Below, in pieces: positions 1-8,177 of a stretch of DNA of 64,000 bases. The stretch covers positions 1 to 64,000 of the forward strand of contig NZ_BAAAUX010000003.1 in the NCBI RefSeq assembly GCF_039534165.1, given 5' to 3'. Positions within the stretch are counted from its first letter, which is position 1. The number at the start of each line of letters is the position of its first letter. The position numbers and the translations under genes are program-made. This stretch comes from Saccharopolyspora_D taberi. GTDB lineage: Bacteria > Actinomycetota > Actinomycetes > Mycobacteriales > Pseudonocardiaceae. Under the pieces are notes generated by a model. It had not been told where the DNA came from. It saw only the letters and a program-made list of their open reading frames with translations, and did no database searches.

Positions 1-2356
1 CGGCCGCGGTGCCCGTCCAGCCGCCGCCGCTACCGGGGCGGCTGCCGCCTCCGGACGGCGTCGCGCCGGGCGCTCCGCCTGCTCCGGGGGCTCCGCCCAT
101 CGCGCCACCCATGGCTCCACCGCCCGCGGGGGCCGACGTCCCCGCGCTGGCCGCTGCTGGGGCGGGTTGGGCGGGAGCGGATTCCGGACGCGCTGGTGCG
201 TCCACATTGGACGAGGTGGTCGCAGCTGGGGTGTTCTGGGAGCGGGTGGGCGCGTCCGCGCCACCGCCGTGCGGGATTCCGCCGCCACCGCCGCCGGAAA
301 CGCCACCGCCGCCAGAAACACCACCACCGGCAGCCGAACCGGCGCCCGCGCCTCCGTGCGATGCACCGCCTCCGGCTCCGCCGGGCGAACCGCCGTCGGC
401 GCCACCGGTGTGCGATCCGCCACCGGAGGAGCCGCTGGACCCAGGCGAACCGCCGGAGCCGGACGAGCCGCCGGAATCCGGAGTTGCCGAATGGCCGGAC
501 CCTCCGCCGGAGCTGCTGTCGGGGCTCGACGCACCGGCGCCGCCGGACGGTCCGGCATCGCCGCTCGTCGCGGAGTAGGTCGACGGGCCGGAGCTGCTGG
601 AGCCGCCGTCGCCGGTGTTGCTGGAACCGCCGCTTCCGGAGCCGGCCGAGGACGATCCGGAGTCGCTCGACGATCCGCCGTGCGAACCGCTACCGCCGGA
701 GCTGCCGCTGTCGGAGCCCGGCGAACTGCTGGACGACCCGCTGTCAGCCGAGCCGGAGGACATTGTGGACGAACCGGAACCGCCGTCGCTGTGGGAAGAA
801 CCGCCCGAGCTTCCGGAAGATCCGCCGTCGCTGCCGGACGAAGACGATCCGCCGCCGCTGGAGGAGGAGTCGCCGGAATCCGACGAACCGCTGCCGGAAC
901 CCGAGGACGAGCCACCGTCCGAAGTGGACGAACCACCGCCGGACGACGAACCGCTGCCGGACGACGAGTCGCCGCCGGACGACGAGCTGCTGGCCGAAGA
1001 AGACGACGAACCGCCGTCACCGGACGAACCCGAGCCACTGCCCGATCCCGAGTCGCTGCTGGACGAGCTTGAGCCGCCCTCACCCGAGCCCGAGCCGCTG
1101 TCGCCCGAGCCGGAACCGCTGCTGGACGAGCCGGAGCCGCTGTCGCCCGACCCCGACCCGCTGCTGGACGAGCCGGAGCCACCGTCACCCGAGCCGGAAC
1201 CGCTGCCCGACGAGCCCGATCCGCTATCGCCCGACCCCGAGCCGCCATCGCCCGCCCCCGACCCGCTGCCGGAAGCCCCGGAACCGCCGTCACCCGACCC
1301 AGACCCAGACCCCGACCCGCCAGACCCCCCAGAACCCCCGGCATCGGTATCCGGCACGTTGATCTTGTCCGCGATGTGTCCGGCGCCGGCGCCGATGCCG
1401 CCCATTCCGGCGCCGGTGACGCCGCCGGACATGGCGCCGGTGCCGACGTCGCCCCAGTCGACTTTGCCTTCGGTGATCAGCTGTTCGGCGACGCTGCCGA
1501 CCGCGCCTTCGGCCGCGCCGGTGACGCCTTCCTTGAGCGCTTCCTTGCCGATGTTCTTCGCAACGCTCTCGCTCGCGGCCTGCGCCGCCTGTCCGGCGGC
1601 GTCACCCGCCGCGTCGCCCGCGGCCCGGCCCGCGGCAGTGCCCGCGCCGCCTGCGGCCTCACCTGCCGCCTCGCCGCCCATGCGGCCGACCGACTTGCCA
1701 ACGCCCTCGAACACGCCGCCGACCGCTCCGCCGATGGCGCCGCTGATGGCCGCTTCCTTGAACTTGCCGCCGTCGAAGCCCTTGCGCTCACCGGAAGCGA
1801 TCTGGATGCCCTGCACCGCCGTTTCGATCGCGAGCGAGGTGGCCATCTCGATCGCGACGTTCTTGGCGATGCTCATGACGAGCTGCTTGAAGATCTGCCA
1901 GACGACGGCGCGAGTGATGCCCTGCGCGATCGGAATACCCGCCGTGGAACTGCCGAAGGAGACGAACGCCGCTGCGATCATGGCCGCGATCTGGATCGCG
2001 AGCGCGATCAGCGAAGCGATGATCGTGAGCTTGGTGTGCTCGACTTCCAGCGCGCTGTTGTCGCAGCTCTCCGCGAGCTTGTCGCACGCCTCCTTGAGCT
2101 TCGGCAGCGCGGCCTCACCGCCGCTGCCGATCCCCTCCCACATCTTCTTGAAGGCGTCCGCGGTCTGGCCCTCCATCGCCCCCTGGGCGTGCTGGGCACC
2201 ACCGTTGGCCGCCGACGTGACCCCGTCGAGCCCCTGACCCGCCGCCCGCCAGGCGTCGGCGAGCCGACGCAGCGCGTCCTCGTCACCTTCCGGCCAGGAC
2301 TGGCCGACGACGATCGGGAAAAGCCACTTGACCTCGTCGGGCATTTCGATCGACAC
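1..2356 (-). CDS. Large WXG-like, Gly/Ser-rich secreted protein (partial, 3' end beyond the window)
   Basis: Open for at least 785 codons from GTG at 2356 (alternative ATG at 2344) to the left edge. Residues 1-100 form a helical WXG-like domain that starts MSIEMPDEVKW and contains GQSWPEGDEDALRRLADAW. Residues about 105-180 are hydrophobic helices, and 180-340 a Gly/Ala-rich stretch with glycine-zipper character. From roughly residue 345 to the edge it is almost pure Gly/Ser with a few Asp. This layout is known from type VII-secreted effector or polymorphic-toxin carriers of actinomycetes. The C-terminus, where a toxin domain would sit, is not visible, so function is inferred. It lies 20 bases after the WXG100 gene on the same strand and probably shares its transcript. 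The opposite strand shows a long Pro/Glu-rich open frame, which is a composition shadow. Confidence 0.8.
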   Translation of the reverse strand, partial: MSIEMPDEVKWLFPIVVGQSWPEGDEDALRRLADAWRAAGQGLDGVTSAANGGAQHAQGAMEGQTADAFKKMWEGIGSGGEAALPKLKEACDKLAESCDNSALEVEHTKLTIIASLIALAIQIAAMIAAAFVSFGSSTAGIPIAQGITRAVVWQIFKQLVMSIAKNVAIEMATSLAIETAVQGIQIASGERKGFDGGKFKEAAISGAIGGAVGGVFEGVGKSVGRMGGEAAGEAAGGAGTAAGRAAGDAAGDAAGQAAQAASESVAKNIGKEALKEGVTGAAEGAVGSVAEQLITEGKVDWGDVGTGAMSGGVTGAGMGGIGAGAGHIADKINVPDTDAGGSGGSGGSGSGSGSGDGGSGASGSGSGAGDGGSGSGDSGSGSSGSGSGSGDGGSGSSSSGSGSGDSGSGSSSSGSGSGDSGSGSGEGGSSSSSSDSGSGSGSGSSGDGGSSSSSASSSSSGGDSSSGSGSSSGGGSSTSDGGSSSGSGSGSSDSGDSSSSGGGSSSSGSDGGSSGSSGGSSHSDGGSGSSTMSSGSADSGSSSSSPGSDSGSSGGSGSHGGSSSDSGSSSAGSGSGGSSNTGDGGSSSSGPSTYSATSGDAGPSGGAGASSPDSSSGGGSGHSATPDSGGSSGSGGSPGSSGSSGGGSHTGGADGGSPGGAGGGASHGGAGAGSAAGGGVSGGGGVSGGGGGGIPHGGGADAPTRSQNTPAATTSSNVDAPARPESAPAQPAPAAASAGTSAPAGGGAMGGAMGGAPGAGGAPGATPSGGGSRPGSGGGWTGTAA

Positions 2357-2376
2357 GAGAATTCAGCCCCCAGCCG

Positions 2377-2694
2377 TTACTTCGGAACGTTGGCGATGTT
2401 CTCGGCGGACTCCGAGTCACGCCGTTCGACGTCGTCGGCGGTCTGCTGGAGGTTCGCCTTGATGTCGCCGAGCGCCTTGGCGATCTTCTTGATGCCCTCT
2501 TCGACGTCTTTCGCCGATTTCTCGTACCCCTTGGCGAATTCCTGGCCGGCTTCGTCGTTGCCCCAGCACTTGCCCTCGGCGTCCAGACCTGACTTCAGCT
2601 TCTGGTGGACGGATTCGCAGTCCTGACCGGCGTTGCCGATCTTGGTGCCACCGGCCCGGATCTCGCCGGGCTCCATGCGCATCGGCTTGCTCAT
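2377..2694 (-). CDS. WXG100-family protein
   Basis: 105 residues, the usual size for WXG100 (EsxA/EsxB-like) proteins: two amphipathic helices joined by a turn. The turn motif is at residues 44-46 and reads W-G-N rather than canonical W-x-G, followed by D-E-A-G. Such proteins are exported as helical hairpin dimers by type VII secretion. There is no signal peptide. The ATG overlaps the stop of the upstream YbaB-like gene (ATGA at 2691-2694), so the two are translationally coupled, and the large WXG/Gly-Ser protein follows 20 bases later. No ESX core component (EccC, EccB, EccD) is in the window, so this is an orphan substrate cassette rather than a full secretion locus. Confidence 0.85.
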   Translation of the reverse strand: MSKPMRMEPGEIRAGGTKIGNAGQDCESVHQKLKSGLDAEGKCWGNDEAGQEFAKGYEKSAKDVEEGIKKIAKALGDIKANLQQTADDVERRDSESAENIANVPK

Positions 2695-3251
2695 CGGCGA
2701 CGCCTCCTGTCGTCCATGAACGAGTCGTCGTCGAAGTCGTCGTAGTCGTCGATCTCCGGCGCCGCGGCGGCGCGCGGCTCGGAACCCGTGCGGCTCGCGC
2801 GTTCGGTCGCCGGGTCGGGCGGGGTGAACAGCGGGCTGCTGTTGAAGAAGTCCTGGAGCATCGGCGCGCCTTCGACGATGCTCGGCAGATCCGGCGTCTC
2901 GGCCAGACCGGCGAACTCGGCCTGCAACGACTGCTGCGCGGTGCCGGTCGCTTCCCGGATCAGGCTGGTGATCGTCGCGGCCAGCCGGTCGGGGGTGCCG
3001 CGCTCGAACGCCTTCGGGGACAGTTCGAGCTTCTGCAGGGTGCCCGAGGCGTCGACGGTCGCGGTGACCATGCCGTCCTCGGACGTCAGCTGGTGGGTCC
3101 GCTGCGCCGCTTCCGCCTGCTTCTCCTGGATTTCGGCGGTGCGCCTGCGCAGATCCGCCAGCATGCCGTCGATCTGCCCGTGCAGAGCGGCATTGCGGTT
3201 CTCCAGTTCCCGGCGCCTGGCTGCCGGATCCGACTCGTCGCGTGCGGACAC
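2691..3251 (-). CDS. YbaB/EbfC-like DNA-binding family protein of a type VII cassette
   Basis: 186 residues, GTG start. Residues 1-60 are charged and helical. Residues 55-115 match the YbaB fold: a beta hairpin (MVTATVDASGTLQKLELSP) followed by a helix. The C-terminus is very acidic (DDYDDFDDDSFMDD) and ends in five arginines. True YbaB sits beside recR/dnaX and is about 100 residues. This longer version, first gene of a WXG100 operon, resembles the YbaB-domain proteins that accompany type VII substrates in actinomycetes. Its exact role (chaperone or DNA binding) is unknown. It starts the operon that continues through the WXG100 gene to the large WXG protein. Confidence 0.75.
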   Translation of the reverse strand: MSARDESDPAARRRELENRNAALHGQIDGMLADLRRRTAEIQEKQAEAAQRTHQLTSEDGMVTATVDASGTLQKLELSPKAFERGTPDRLAATITSLIREATGTAQQSLQAEFAGLAETPDLPSIVEGAPMLQDFFNSSPLFTPPDPATERASRTGSEPRAAAAPEIDDYDDFDDDSFMDDRRRRR

Positions 3252-3407
3252 CCTCGGCCCCCGTCCTGCTCGATCCCCGGATCAGCGGAACCGGGCTTTC
3301 ACCAGCGGTTCTGCTGTGCTTTGGAGAGGATGACGCGCGCCGTGGCGAACTGGTGCCGTCCGGTTCGATAATGACGACGAACGGCAGAGCACATTGCTCC
3401 TGATGGA

Positions 3408-4205
3408 CTAGTGAATATCGGGAAATCGTCCAACGTTCATTGATCTCAGCACTGCGCGGGTCGTCGCTTCCGGGAACGGCGACCGGGCCAGCAGATCGCC
3501 TTCCGGCGGCCCTGCCCGGCAGAGTTCGACCGCCGCGGCGATCTCCGCTCGCTGCGATCGGACGAAGTCCGGTCCGACCGGGTCGCCGTGGCCCGGGACG
3601 ACGACGGACGGCCGCAGGTCGAGCAGGTTGTCCAAAGTGGACGGCCAGTGTTCCGGGCGGGCGTCGGAGAAGTCCGGTGGCGCGCCCTGCTCGACGAGAT
3701 CTCCGGCGAAGACCACGTCACCGGCGGCTACGACCAGGTCGTGATCGGTGTGGCCGGGACCGAGGTGCAGCAGCCGGGCGGTGCGTCCGCCGAGGTCGAG
3801 TTCGGCCCGGTCGCCGACGAGCCGGTCCGGGCTGATGACGGTCGTCGTGCGCAGTGCTTCGGCGGTCTCCGGCGCTTCGTGGCGGTAGTGCTCGATCCAC
3901 TCGGCGCGTTGATCCTCGGCCGTGCGGCGGAGGTGGAGCGCGCAGCGCTCGTGCGCCCACACCGGTGCCGGCAGGAAGGCCGCGGTGCCGAAGCAGTGGT
4001 CGAAGTGGCCGTGCGTGATCGCGATCTGCCAGGGCAGCGGCGTCACCTGCCGGACGGCCGCGGCGAGCTCGGCGCCCTGAACGTGGTCGCCGCGGGTGTC
4101 CACGACCAGCGCCTGCTCGGCGCCGACGACCAGGCCGACGGTCAGGTCCAGCTCGGCGTACCGGCGGATCAGCACACCGTCGGCGATCTCGCGCCACCCG
4201 GTCAC
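3408..4205 (-). CDS. MBL-fold metallo-hydrolase
   Basis: 265 residues. The metal-binding signature of the metallo-beta-lactamase superfamily is present as THGHFDHC (HxHxDH). Further ligands are visible in LHLGPGHTDHD and VFAGDLVEQG, and in the C-terminal VVPGHGDPVG. This is the arrangement of a one-domain zinc hydrolase of the glyoxalase II or lactonase type; the substrate cannot be told. The start is taken as GTG at 4205, which overlaps the TGA of the upstream ComB-like gene (GTGA), so the pair is coupled. An open frame continues farther upstream but only as antisense of that gene. One perfect GTCCA-N3-TGGAC palindrome lies inside the gene at 3630-3642. Confidence 0.85.
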   Translation of the reverse strand: MTGWREIADGVLIRRYAELDLTVGLVVGAEQALVVDTRGDHVQGAELAAAVRQVTPLPWQIAITHGHFDHCFGTAAFLPAPVWAHERCALHLRRTAEDQRAEWIEHYRHEAPETAEALRTTTVISPDRLVGDRAELDLGGRTARLLHLGPGHTDHDLVVAAGDVVFAGDLVEQGAPPDFSDARPEHWPSTLDNLLDLRPSVVVPGHGDPVGPDFVRSQRAEIAAAVELCRAGPPEGDLLARSPFPEATTRAVLRSMNVGRFPDIH

Positions 4206-4891
4206 GACGCCTCGAAGCGGCCGTCGCGCAGCCTGGGTGCGGTACCGCTGGTGTTGAGCTCGGCGGCCAGCGCGACGTCGTGGGCGAACCCCCAGCCGGT
4301 CAGCTCGCGGCCGGAGACCGACTCGGCGAGCAGCGCCTTCAGCCGGTGCGACACCGCCTCGTAGCCCGCGGCGGCGACCTCTGCCTCGGGGGACCGCGTC
4401 CCGGCCAGCGCCGCGATGACCGCTCCCGCGCCGAGCGCGTCCTCGACCGCCGGACGGGAGCCCTCGCCCGCGGCGACCACGCCGATCGGCCCACCCCGCC
4501 GCTGGGCGGCCTCGGCCACCGCCCAGGCGTTGCGCAGGCAGCCCGCGAAGACCTCGACGCCGAACTCCGCCGCCTCCGCGCACAGCGTCGCGCCGTTCGG
4601 CGACGGCAGCGCGAGCAGCACGTCCGGGGTGAGGCTGAGCAGCGACGACGGGCTCAGCGACCACTCGGTGCTGCTGCGCGGGCGGGCGAGCAGCGCGCCG
4701 CTGCGCTGGGCCGCGCGGCTCGCGCGCTCGTCGTTCCACCGCAGCGGAAGGACCTTCGCGCCGGTGCCGGTGGCGACGTCGACCGCGGTGCTGAACGAAA
4801 GCACGTCCACCACGACCAGTGCGGCGCTCTCCGGCGCCAGCGCCCGAACCCCGTCGATGCCCCACTCGAAGCGCACTTCGTGCCCGGTCAT
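4202..4891 (-). CDS. 2-phosphosulfolactate phosphatase (ComB)-like protein
   Basis: 229 residues from ATG 4891; an upstream in-frame TTG at 4900 is a weaker choice. Family hallmarks are VVVDVLSFSTAVDVA near the N-terminus, ALPSPNGATLC in the middle and a conserved glycine-rich GVVAAGE. ComB was first described in coenzyme M synthesis in methanogens. Homologues are common in actinomycetes, which do not make coenzyme M, so the substrate here is open. It is cotranscribed with the downstream MBL hydrolase through a GTGA overlap, which suggests the two act on related small metabolites. It is divergent from rpiB, with only 58 bases between the start codons. Confidence 0.75.
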   Translation of the reverse strand: MTGHEVRFEWGIDGVRALAPESAALVVVDVLSFSTAVDVATGTGAKVLPLRWNDERASRAAQRSGALLARPRSSTEWSLSPSSLLSLTPDVLLALPSPNGATLCAEAAEFGVEVFAGCLRNAWAVAEAAQRRGGPIGVVAAGEGSRPAVEDALGAGAVIAALAGTRSPEAEVAAAGYEAVSHRLKALLAESVSGRELTGWGFAHDVALAAELNTSGTAPRLRDGRFEAS

Positions 4892-4949
4892 GGACCCCAA
4901 CCCTAACCGGGGTGCGGACCAGCTGTCGCCCGTTTGGCAGACTGCCCGC

Positions 4950-5420
4950 GTGCGCGTCTACCTAGGCTCTGATCACGCAGGATTCGAACTCAAGAACCAC
5001 TTGGCGAAGTGGCTGGCCGAGCACGGCCACGAGGTCACCGACATCGGCCCCGCCGAATACGACGCGCAGGACGACTACCCGCCGTTCTGCGTGGAGACCG
5101 CCCGCCGGGTCGTCGCCGACGAGGGCAGCCTCGGGCTGGTGCTCGGCGGTTCCGGCAACGGCGAGCAGATCGCCGCGAACAAGGTCCCCGGCGCCCGCGC
5201 CGCGCTGACCTGGAGCGTGGAGACCGCGAAGCTCGCGCGGCAGCACAACAACGCGCTGCTGGCCGGCATCGGTGCGCGGATGCACACCGTCGAGGAGGCC
5301 GAGGCGATCGTCGCGGCGTTCCTGGAGACCGAGTTCGAGGGCGGCAGGCACCAGCGCCGCATCGACCTGCTGTCCGACTACGAGCGGACCGGTGAGCCCC
5401 CGGCGCTGCCGGGCAACTGA
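4950..5420 (+). CDS. rpiB: Ribose-5-phosphate isomerase B
   Basis: 156 residues, GTG start. It interconverts ribose 5-phosphate and ribulose 5-phosphate in the pentose phosphate pathway. Visible hallmarks are the N-terminal VYLGSDHAGFELK, the substrate loop GGSGNGEQIAANKV, and HNNALLAGIGAR. As in other actinobacterial RpiB proteins the enterobacterial catalytic Cys is not at the usual place, and the Glu of GNGEQ is the likely base (known for the mycobacterial enzyme). The length fits the family. It is followed by a strong hairpin at 5433-5475 and lies alone on its transcript, divergent from the ComB-like gene. Confidence 0.93.
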   Translation: MRVYLGSDHAGFELKNHLAKWLAEHGHEVTDIGPAEYDAQDDYPPFCVETARRVVADEGSLGLVLGGSGNGEQIAANKVPGARAALTWSVETAKLARQHNNALLAGIGARMHTVEEAEAIVAAFLETEFEGGRHQRRIDLLSDYERTGEPPALPGN

Positions 5421-5432
5421 TCACGTCGGAGT

Positions 5433-5475
5433 CCGGCCGCCGTGTCCCGACCTCGCGGTCGGGCACGGCGGCCGG
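5433..5475 (+). terminator. Rho-independent-type hairpin after rpiB
   Basis: A 19-bp stem with one bulged T and a TCGC loop. The left arm starts at 5433 (CCGGCCGCCGTG) and the right arm ends at 5475. There is no long U tract, as is usual in GC-rich actinomycetes. It begins 12 bases after the rpiB stop. Confidence 0.75.
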
Positions 5476-5557
5476 TGCGTGCCCGGCCGCGTCGATCGTG
5501 CTCTAACTTGTGCTCGCGGGGTCCCCGCACGAACCGACTCCGGAAGTGGTCCGCCCC

Positions 5558-6367
5558 ATGCCTGAAGGTCACACGCTGCACCGGCTCGCCGGACTGCACC
5601 AGAAGCGCTACGCCGGGACGGCCGTTCGCGTGCAGAGCCCGCAGGGCAGGTTCGCCGCGAGCGCCTCGGTCCTCGACGGCTCGGTGCTGGAGCGTGCGGA
5701 GGCGCACGGCAAGCACCTGTTCCACTTCCACGGCCCGGACCGGATCGTCCACGTCCACCTCGGCCTGTACGGCACGTTCACCGAGTTCGAGCTCCCGCTG
5801 GCGGAACCGCGCGGCCAGGTGCGGATGCGGCTCGTCGGCGGCACCCACGGCACCGACCTGCGCGGACCGACCGCGTGCGAGCTGCTCACCGACGCCGAGG
5901 TCGCCGCGCTGCGCGACCGGCTCGGGCCCGACCCGCTGCGCGCCGACGCCGACCCGGACCGCGCCTGGCGGCGGATCTCCCGGTCCCGGACCAGCATCGC
6001 CGCGCTGCTGCTCGACCAGAAGGTGCTCGCCGGGGTCGGCAACGTCTACCGCGCCGAAGTGCTGTTCCGCCACGGCATCCCGCCGTACACGCCCGGCCGC
6101 GAGCTCCCGCGCGAGCAGTGGGAGCTGATCTGGGCGGACCTGGTGGAGCTGATGGCCGACGGCGTGCGGGTCGGACGGATCGACACCGTGCGGCCCGAGC
6201 ACGAGCCGGAGGTCACCGGCAGGCCGCCGCGCGAGGACCGGCACGGCGGCGAGGTCTACGTCTACCGCCGCGCCGCGATGCCCTGCCTGGTGTGCGGGAC
6301 GCCGGTGGCCACCGCCGACCTCGTCGGCCGCAAGCTCTACTGGTGCCCGTCCTGCCAGGCGGGCTGA
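5558..6367 (+). CDS. Fpg/Nei-family DNA glycosylase (endonuclease VIII-like)
   Basis: 269 residues. The mature N-terminus Pro2-Glu3 in MPEGHTLHRL is the catalytic start of the Fpg/Nei family, and the H of PEGH is typical of Nei rather than Fpg. The helix-two-turn-helix segment LDQKVLAGVGNVYRAEVL is clear. A C-terminal zinc finger with CLVC and CPSC is intact. The enzyme removes oxidised pyrimidines and nicks the strand by beta,delta-elimination. The start ATG at 5558 is fixed by the need for Pro2. The 3' end overlaps the convergent cysteine hydrolase gene by 31 bases. It is probably one of several Nei paralogues (actinomycetes often carry Nei1 and Nei2). Confidence 0.9.
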   Translation: MPEGHTLHRLAGLHQKRYAGTAVRVQSPQGRFAASASVLDGSVLERAEAHGKHLFHFHGPDRIVHVHLGLYGTFTEFELPLAEPRGQVRMRLVGGTHGTDLRGPTACELLTDAEVAALRDRLGPDPLRADADPDRAWRRISRSRTSIAALLLDQKVLAGVGNVYRAEVLFRHGIPPYTPGRELPREQWELIWADLVELMADGVRVGRIDTVRPEHEPEVTGRPPREDRHGGEVYVYRRAAMPCLVCGTPVATADLVGRKLYWCPSCQAG

Positions 6368-6909
6368 AGCCATTCCTCGACGGAGACGACGTCGGCCCAC
6401 TGCGGGAACAGCTTCTCGATGAGCACCCGGTGCACCTCGGGGTCGGTGTCGAGGCAGGCGTCGGCCAGCACGGTGAGGCCGAGGTCCAGATCGTTGGCCC
6501 GGCACGCGGTGTGCAGCACGACACCGCTGGTGGCGATGCCGGTGAGCACGAGTTCCTGGATACCGCGGGCGCGGAGGACGAGATCGAGATCGCTGCCCGA
6601 GAACGCGCTCCCGCGCCGCTTGGTGACCGTGACATCGCCCGGGTGCGGCGCGACGTCGGGGTGGATCTCCGTGCCGGGGTCGCCCTCGCGGAACAGACCC
6701 GCTCGCGCGGCGGCGGTCAGCGGCCGGTTGCGGGGACTCACTTCCTGATCGTCCGGCCGCAGTTCGACGACCACGTAGATCACCGGCATGCCAGCGGCGC
6801 GGGCGCCGTCGATCGCCCGGCGCAGACGTGCCAGGTATCCGGAGCCGTCGTCGGCGAGGTCCACGATGTCTCGTTGGACATCCATCACCAGGAGCGCGCG
6901 GTTCGGCAA
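6337..6909 (-). CDS. Isochorismatase/cysteine hydrolase-family protein lacking the usual Cys
   Basis: 190 residues from TTG 6909, five bases after the stop of the upstream GNAT gene; a GTG at 6981 inside that gene is an alternative. The fold markers are LLVMDVQRD (catalytic Asp) and the Lys of DVTVTKRRGSAF. The third motif reads GIATSGVVLHTA where nicotinamidase-type enzymes have T-x-x-C-V, so the nucleophilic Cys is replaced by Val. This agrees with isochorismatase-type vinyl-ether hydrolases or a non-catalytic relative. It is the last gene of a three-gene run (2H-type protein, Eis-like GNAT, this gene). It overlaps the convergent Nei gene tail to tail. Confidence 0.8.
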   Translation of the reverse strand: MPNRALLVMDVQRDIVDLADDGSGYLARLRRAIDGARAAGMPVIYVVVELRPDDQEVSPRNRPLTAAARAGLFREGDPGTEIHPDVAPHPGDVTVTKRRGSAFSGSDLDLVLRARGIQELVLTGIATSGVVLHTACRANDLDLGLTVLADACLDTDPEVHRVLIEKLFPQWADVVSVEEWLQPAWQDGHQ

Positions 6910-6913
6910 GGCC

Positions 6914-8116
6914 TCAGAAACCTTCCGGGCAGTGCGGCGCGCGGTCGGTGGCGAAAGCGGCCGACGCGCGCCGGAGCGCACCGGGCTCCAGTTCGGTGAT
7001 CCGCCCGGTCCGGTGCAGCGCGGTCAGCGTGTTGCCGCCGAGGAAAGCGCTCGCCAGATCGGCGGTGTCCAGCTCCAGCTGGGCGGATTCGCCGGTGCGG
7101 CGGACCTCCGCGACGCCGTCGTCACCGGCGGTCAGCCGCCAGCGGCCCGCGTTCCACGGGCAGAAGGCGTCGGTCAGCTCGAAGACCAGGTCCAGCGGGG
7201 CCGAGTAGCGGCGCGCCGGCAGCGCGCGGTCGACGTCCACCAGCCGCACCCACAGGCCGTCGGCCACCCGCCGGATCGCCGCGCGCGGGTTGGCCAGCAG
7301 GTGCGTGATCGGCTCGTCCACCGCGGCCTTGTTCTGGTGCACCTCACCGACCAGGTCGACGTCGAGCAGGTACCGCCAGAGGGCGGCGTAGGACTGCGGG
7401 GTGGTCGCGACCAGTTCCTCGACGTGCAGCTTGAAGTCCGGGCCGCGTTCGGTCCAGCCGCGTTCGGGCCGGTAGAGGGCGAAGCCGCCGGGATGCACCG
7501 CGTAGTGCAGCTTGCCCTGCCCGCCGGAGGCGTTGCGGTCGTCGGCGACGCGGAACTCCCAGGTGCCGTCGTCGCGGGTCAGCCAGCCGGTGCTGGTCGC
7601 GGCGGGGTAGAGCCCGCGGATGATCTCCAGCGCGTCCGCGCGCGGGACCTCCCGCACGGGCTGGGTCCCGGTGTCCACAGTGGAGAGGAAGGGGGCGCCG
7701 CCGGGGACGGCGAGCTTGACCTCGTAGCTGGCGACCCCGTAGCCGAACCGGCCGTAGATCGCGCCCTCGGACGCGAACAGCGCCGCGATCGGCGCGCCCC
7801 GGTCGTCGTGCAGCCCGTGCAGCTGCGCGCGCATCAGGCTCGTCAGCACGCCGCGCCGCCGGTGTCCGGGCTTGACCCCGACCGCCGTGACGGCGGCTAC
7901 CGGTGAGCGGGTTCCGCCGGGCAGCGTCATCTCCGGCGCGAGCCTGCTGCACACGCCGATCAGCTCGGACCCGTCGAAGACCCCGTGGGAGCGGTCCGGA
8001 TCGAGGATTTCCTGGAACTGCTCCAGGGACTCGTCGGTCAGGAACGCGGCCCGCAGCACCGCGAAGTAGTCGTCGGTCCCGGTGCCGGTGAGCGTGCGGG
8101 TGATCAGGTCGGCCAT
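6914..8116 (-). CDS. Eis-like GNAT N-acetyltransferase
   Basis: 400 residues, close to the 400-410 of the Eis family. The acetyl-CoA pyrophosphate loop is at residues 80-90 (VKPGHRRRGV). The general-acid Tyr is in SEGAIYGRFGYG (Tyr121). The protein ends in Phe, whose free carboxylate is the catalytic base in mycobacterial Eis. The middle and C-terminal GNAT-like and SCP2-like regions are present. Eis proteins acetylate aminoglycosides at several amines and also protein or peptide lysines; the native substrate here is unknown. It is the middle gene of a co-directional trio and is followed after five bases by the cysteine hydrolase gene. Confidence 0.88.
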   Translation of the reverse strand: MADLITRTLTGTGTDDYFAVLRAAFLTDESLEQFQEILDPDRSHGVFDGSELIGVCSRLAPEMTLPGGTRSPVAAVTAVGVKPGHRRRGVLTSLMRAQLHGLHDDRGAPIAALFASEGAIYGRFGYGVASYEVKLAVPGGAPFLSTVDTGTQPVREVPRADALEIIRGLYPAATSTGWLTRDDGTWEFRVADDRNASGGQGKLHYAVHPGGFALYRPERGWTERGPDFKLHVEELVATTPQSYAALWRYLLDVDLVGEVHQNKAAVDEPITHLLANPRAAIRRVADGLWVRLVDVDRALPARRYSAPLDLVFELTDAFCPWNAGRWRLTAGDDGVAEVRRTGESAQLELDTADLASAFLGGNTLTALHRTGRITELEPGALRRASAAFATDRAPHCPEGF

Positions 8117-8177
8117 GTCCGGTTCCTATCGCGAACCGGCCCACGGTTGCGAGCCATTTTCGCTTCTCGCGGGGTGG

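Noticed and set aside
615..2237. Plus-strand open frame of 540 codons, rich in Pro and Glu
   Set aside because: It is the antisense of Gly/Ser/Ala codons in the large WXG protein. The minus strand has the family sequence, ribosome-binding context and operon.
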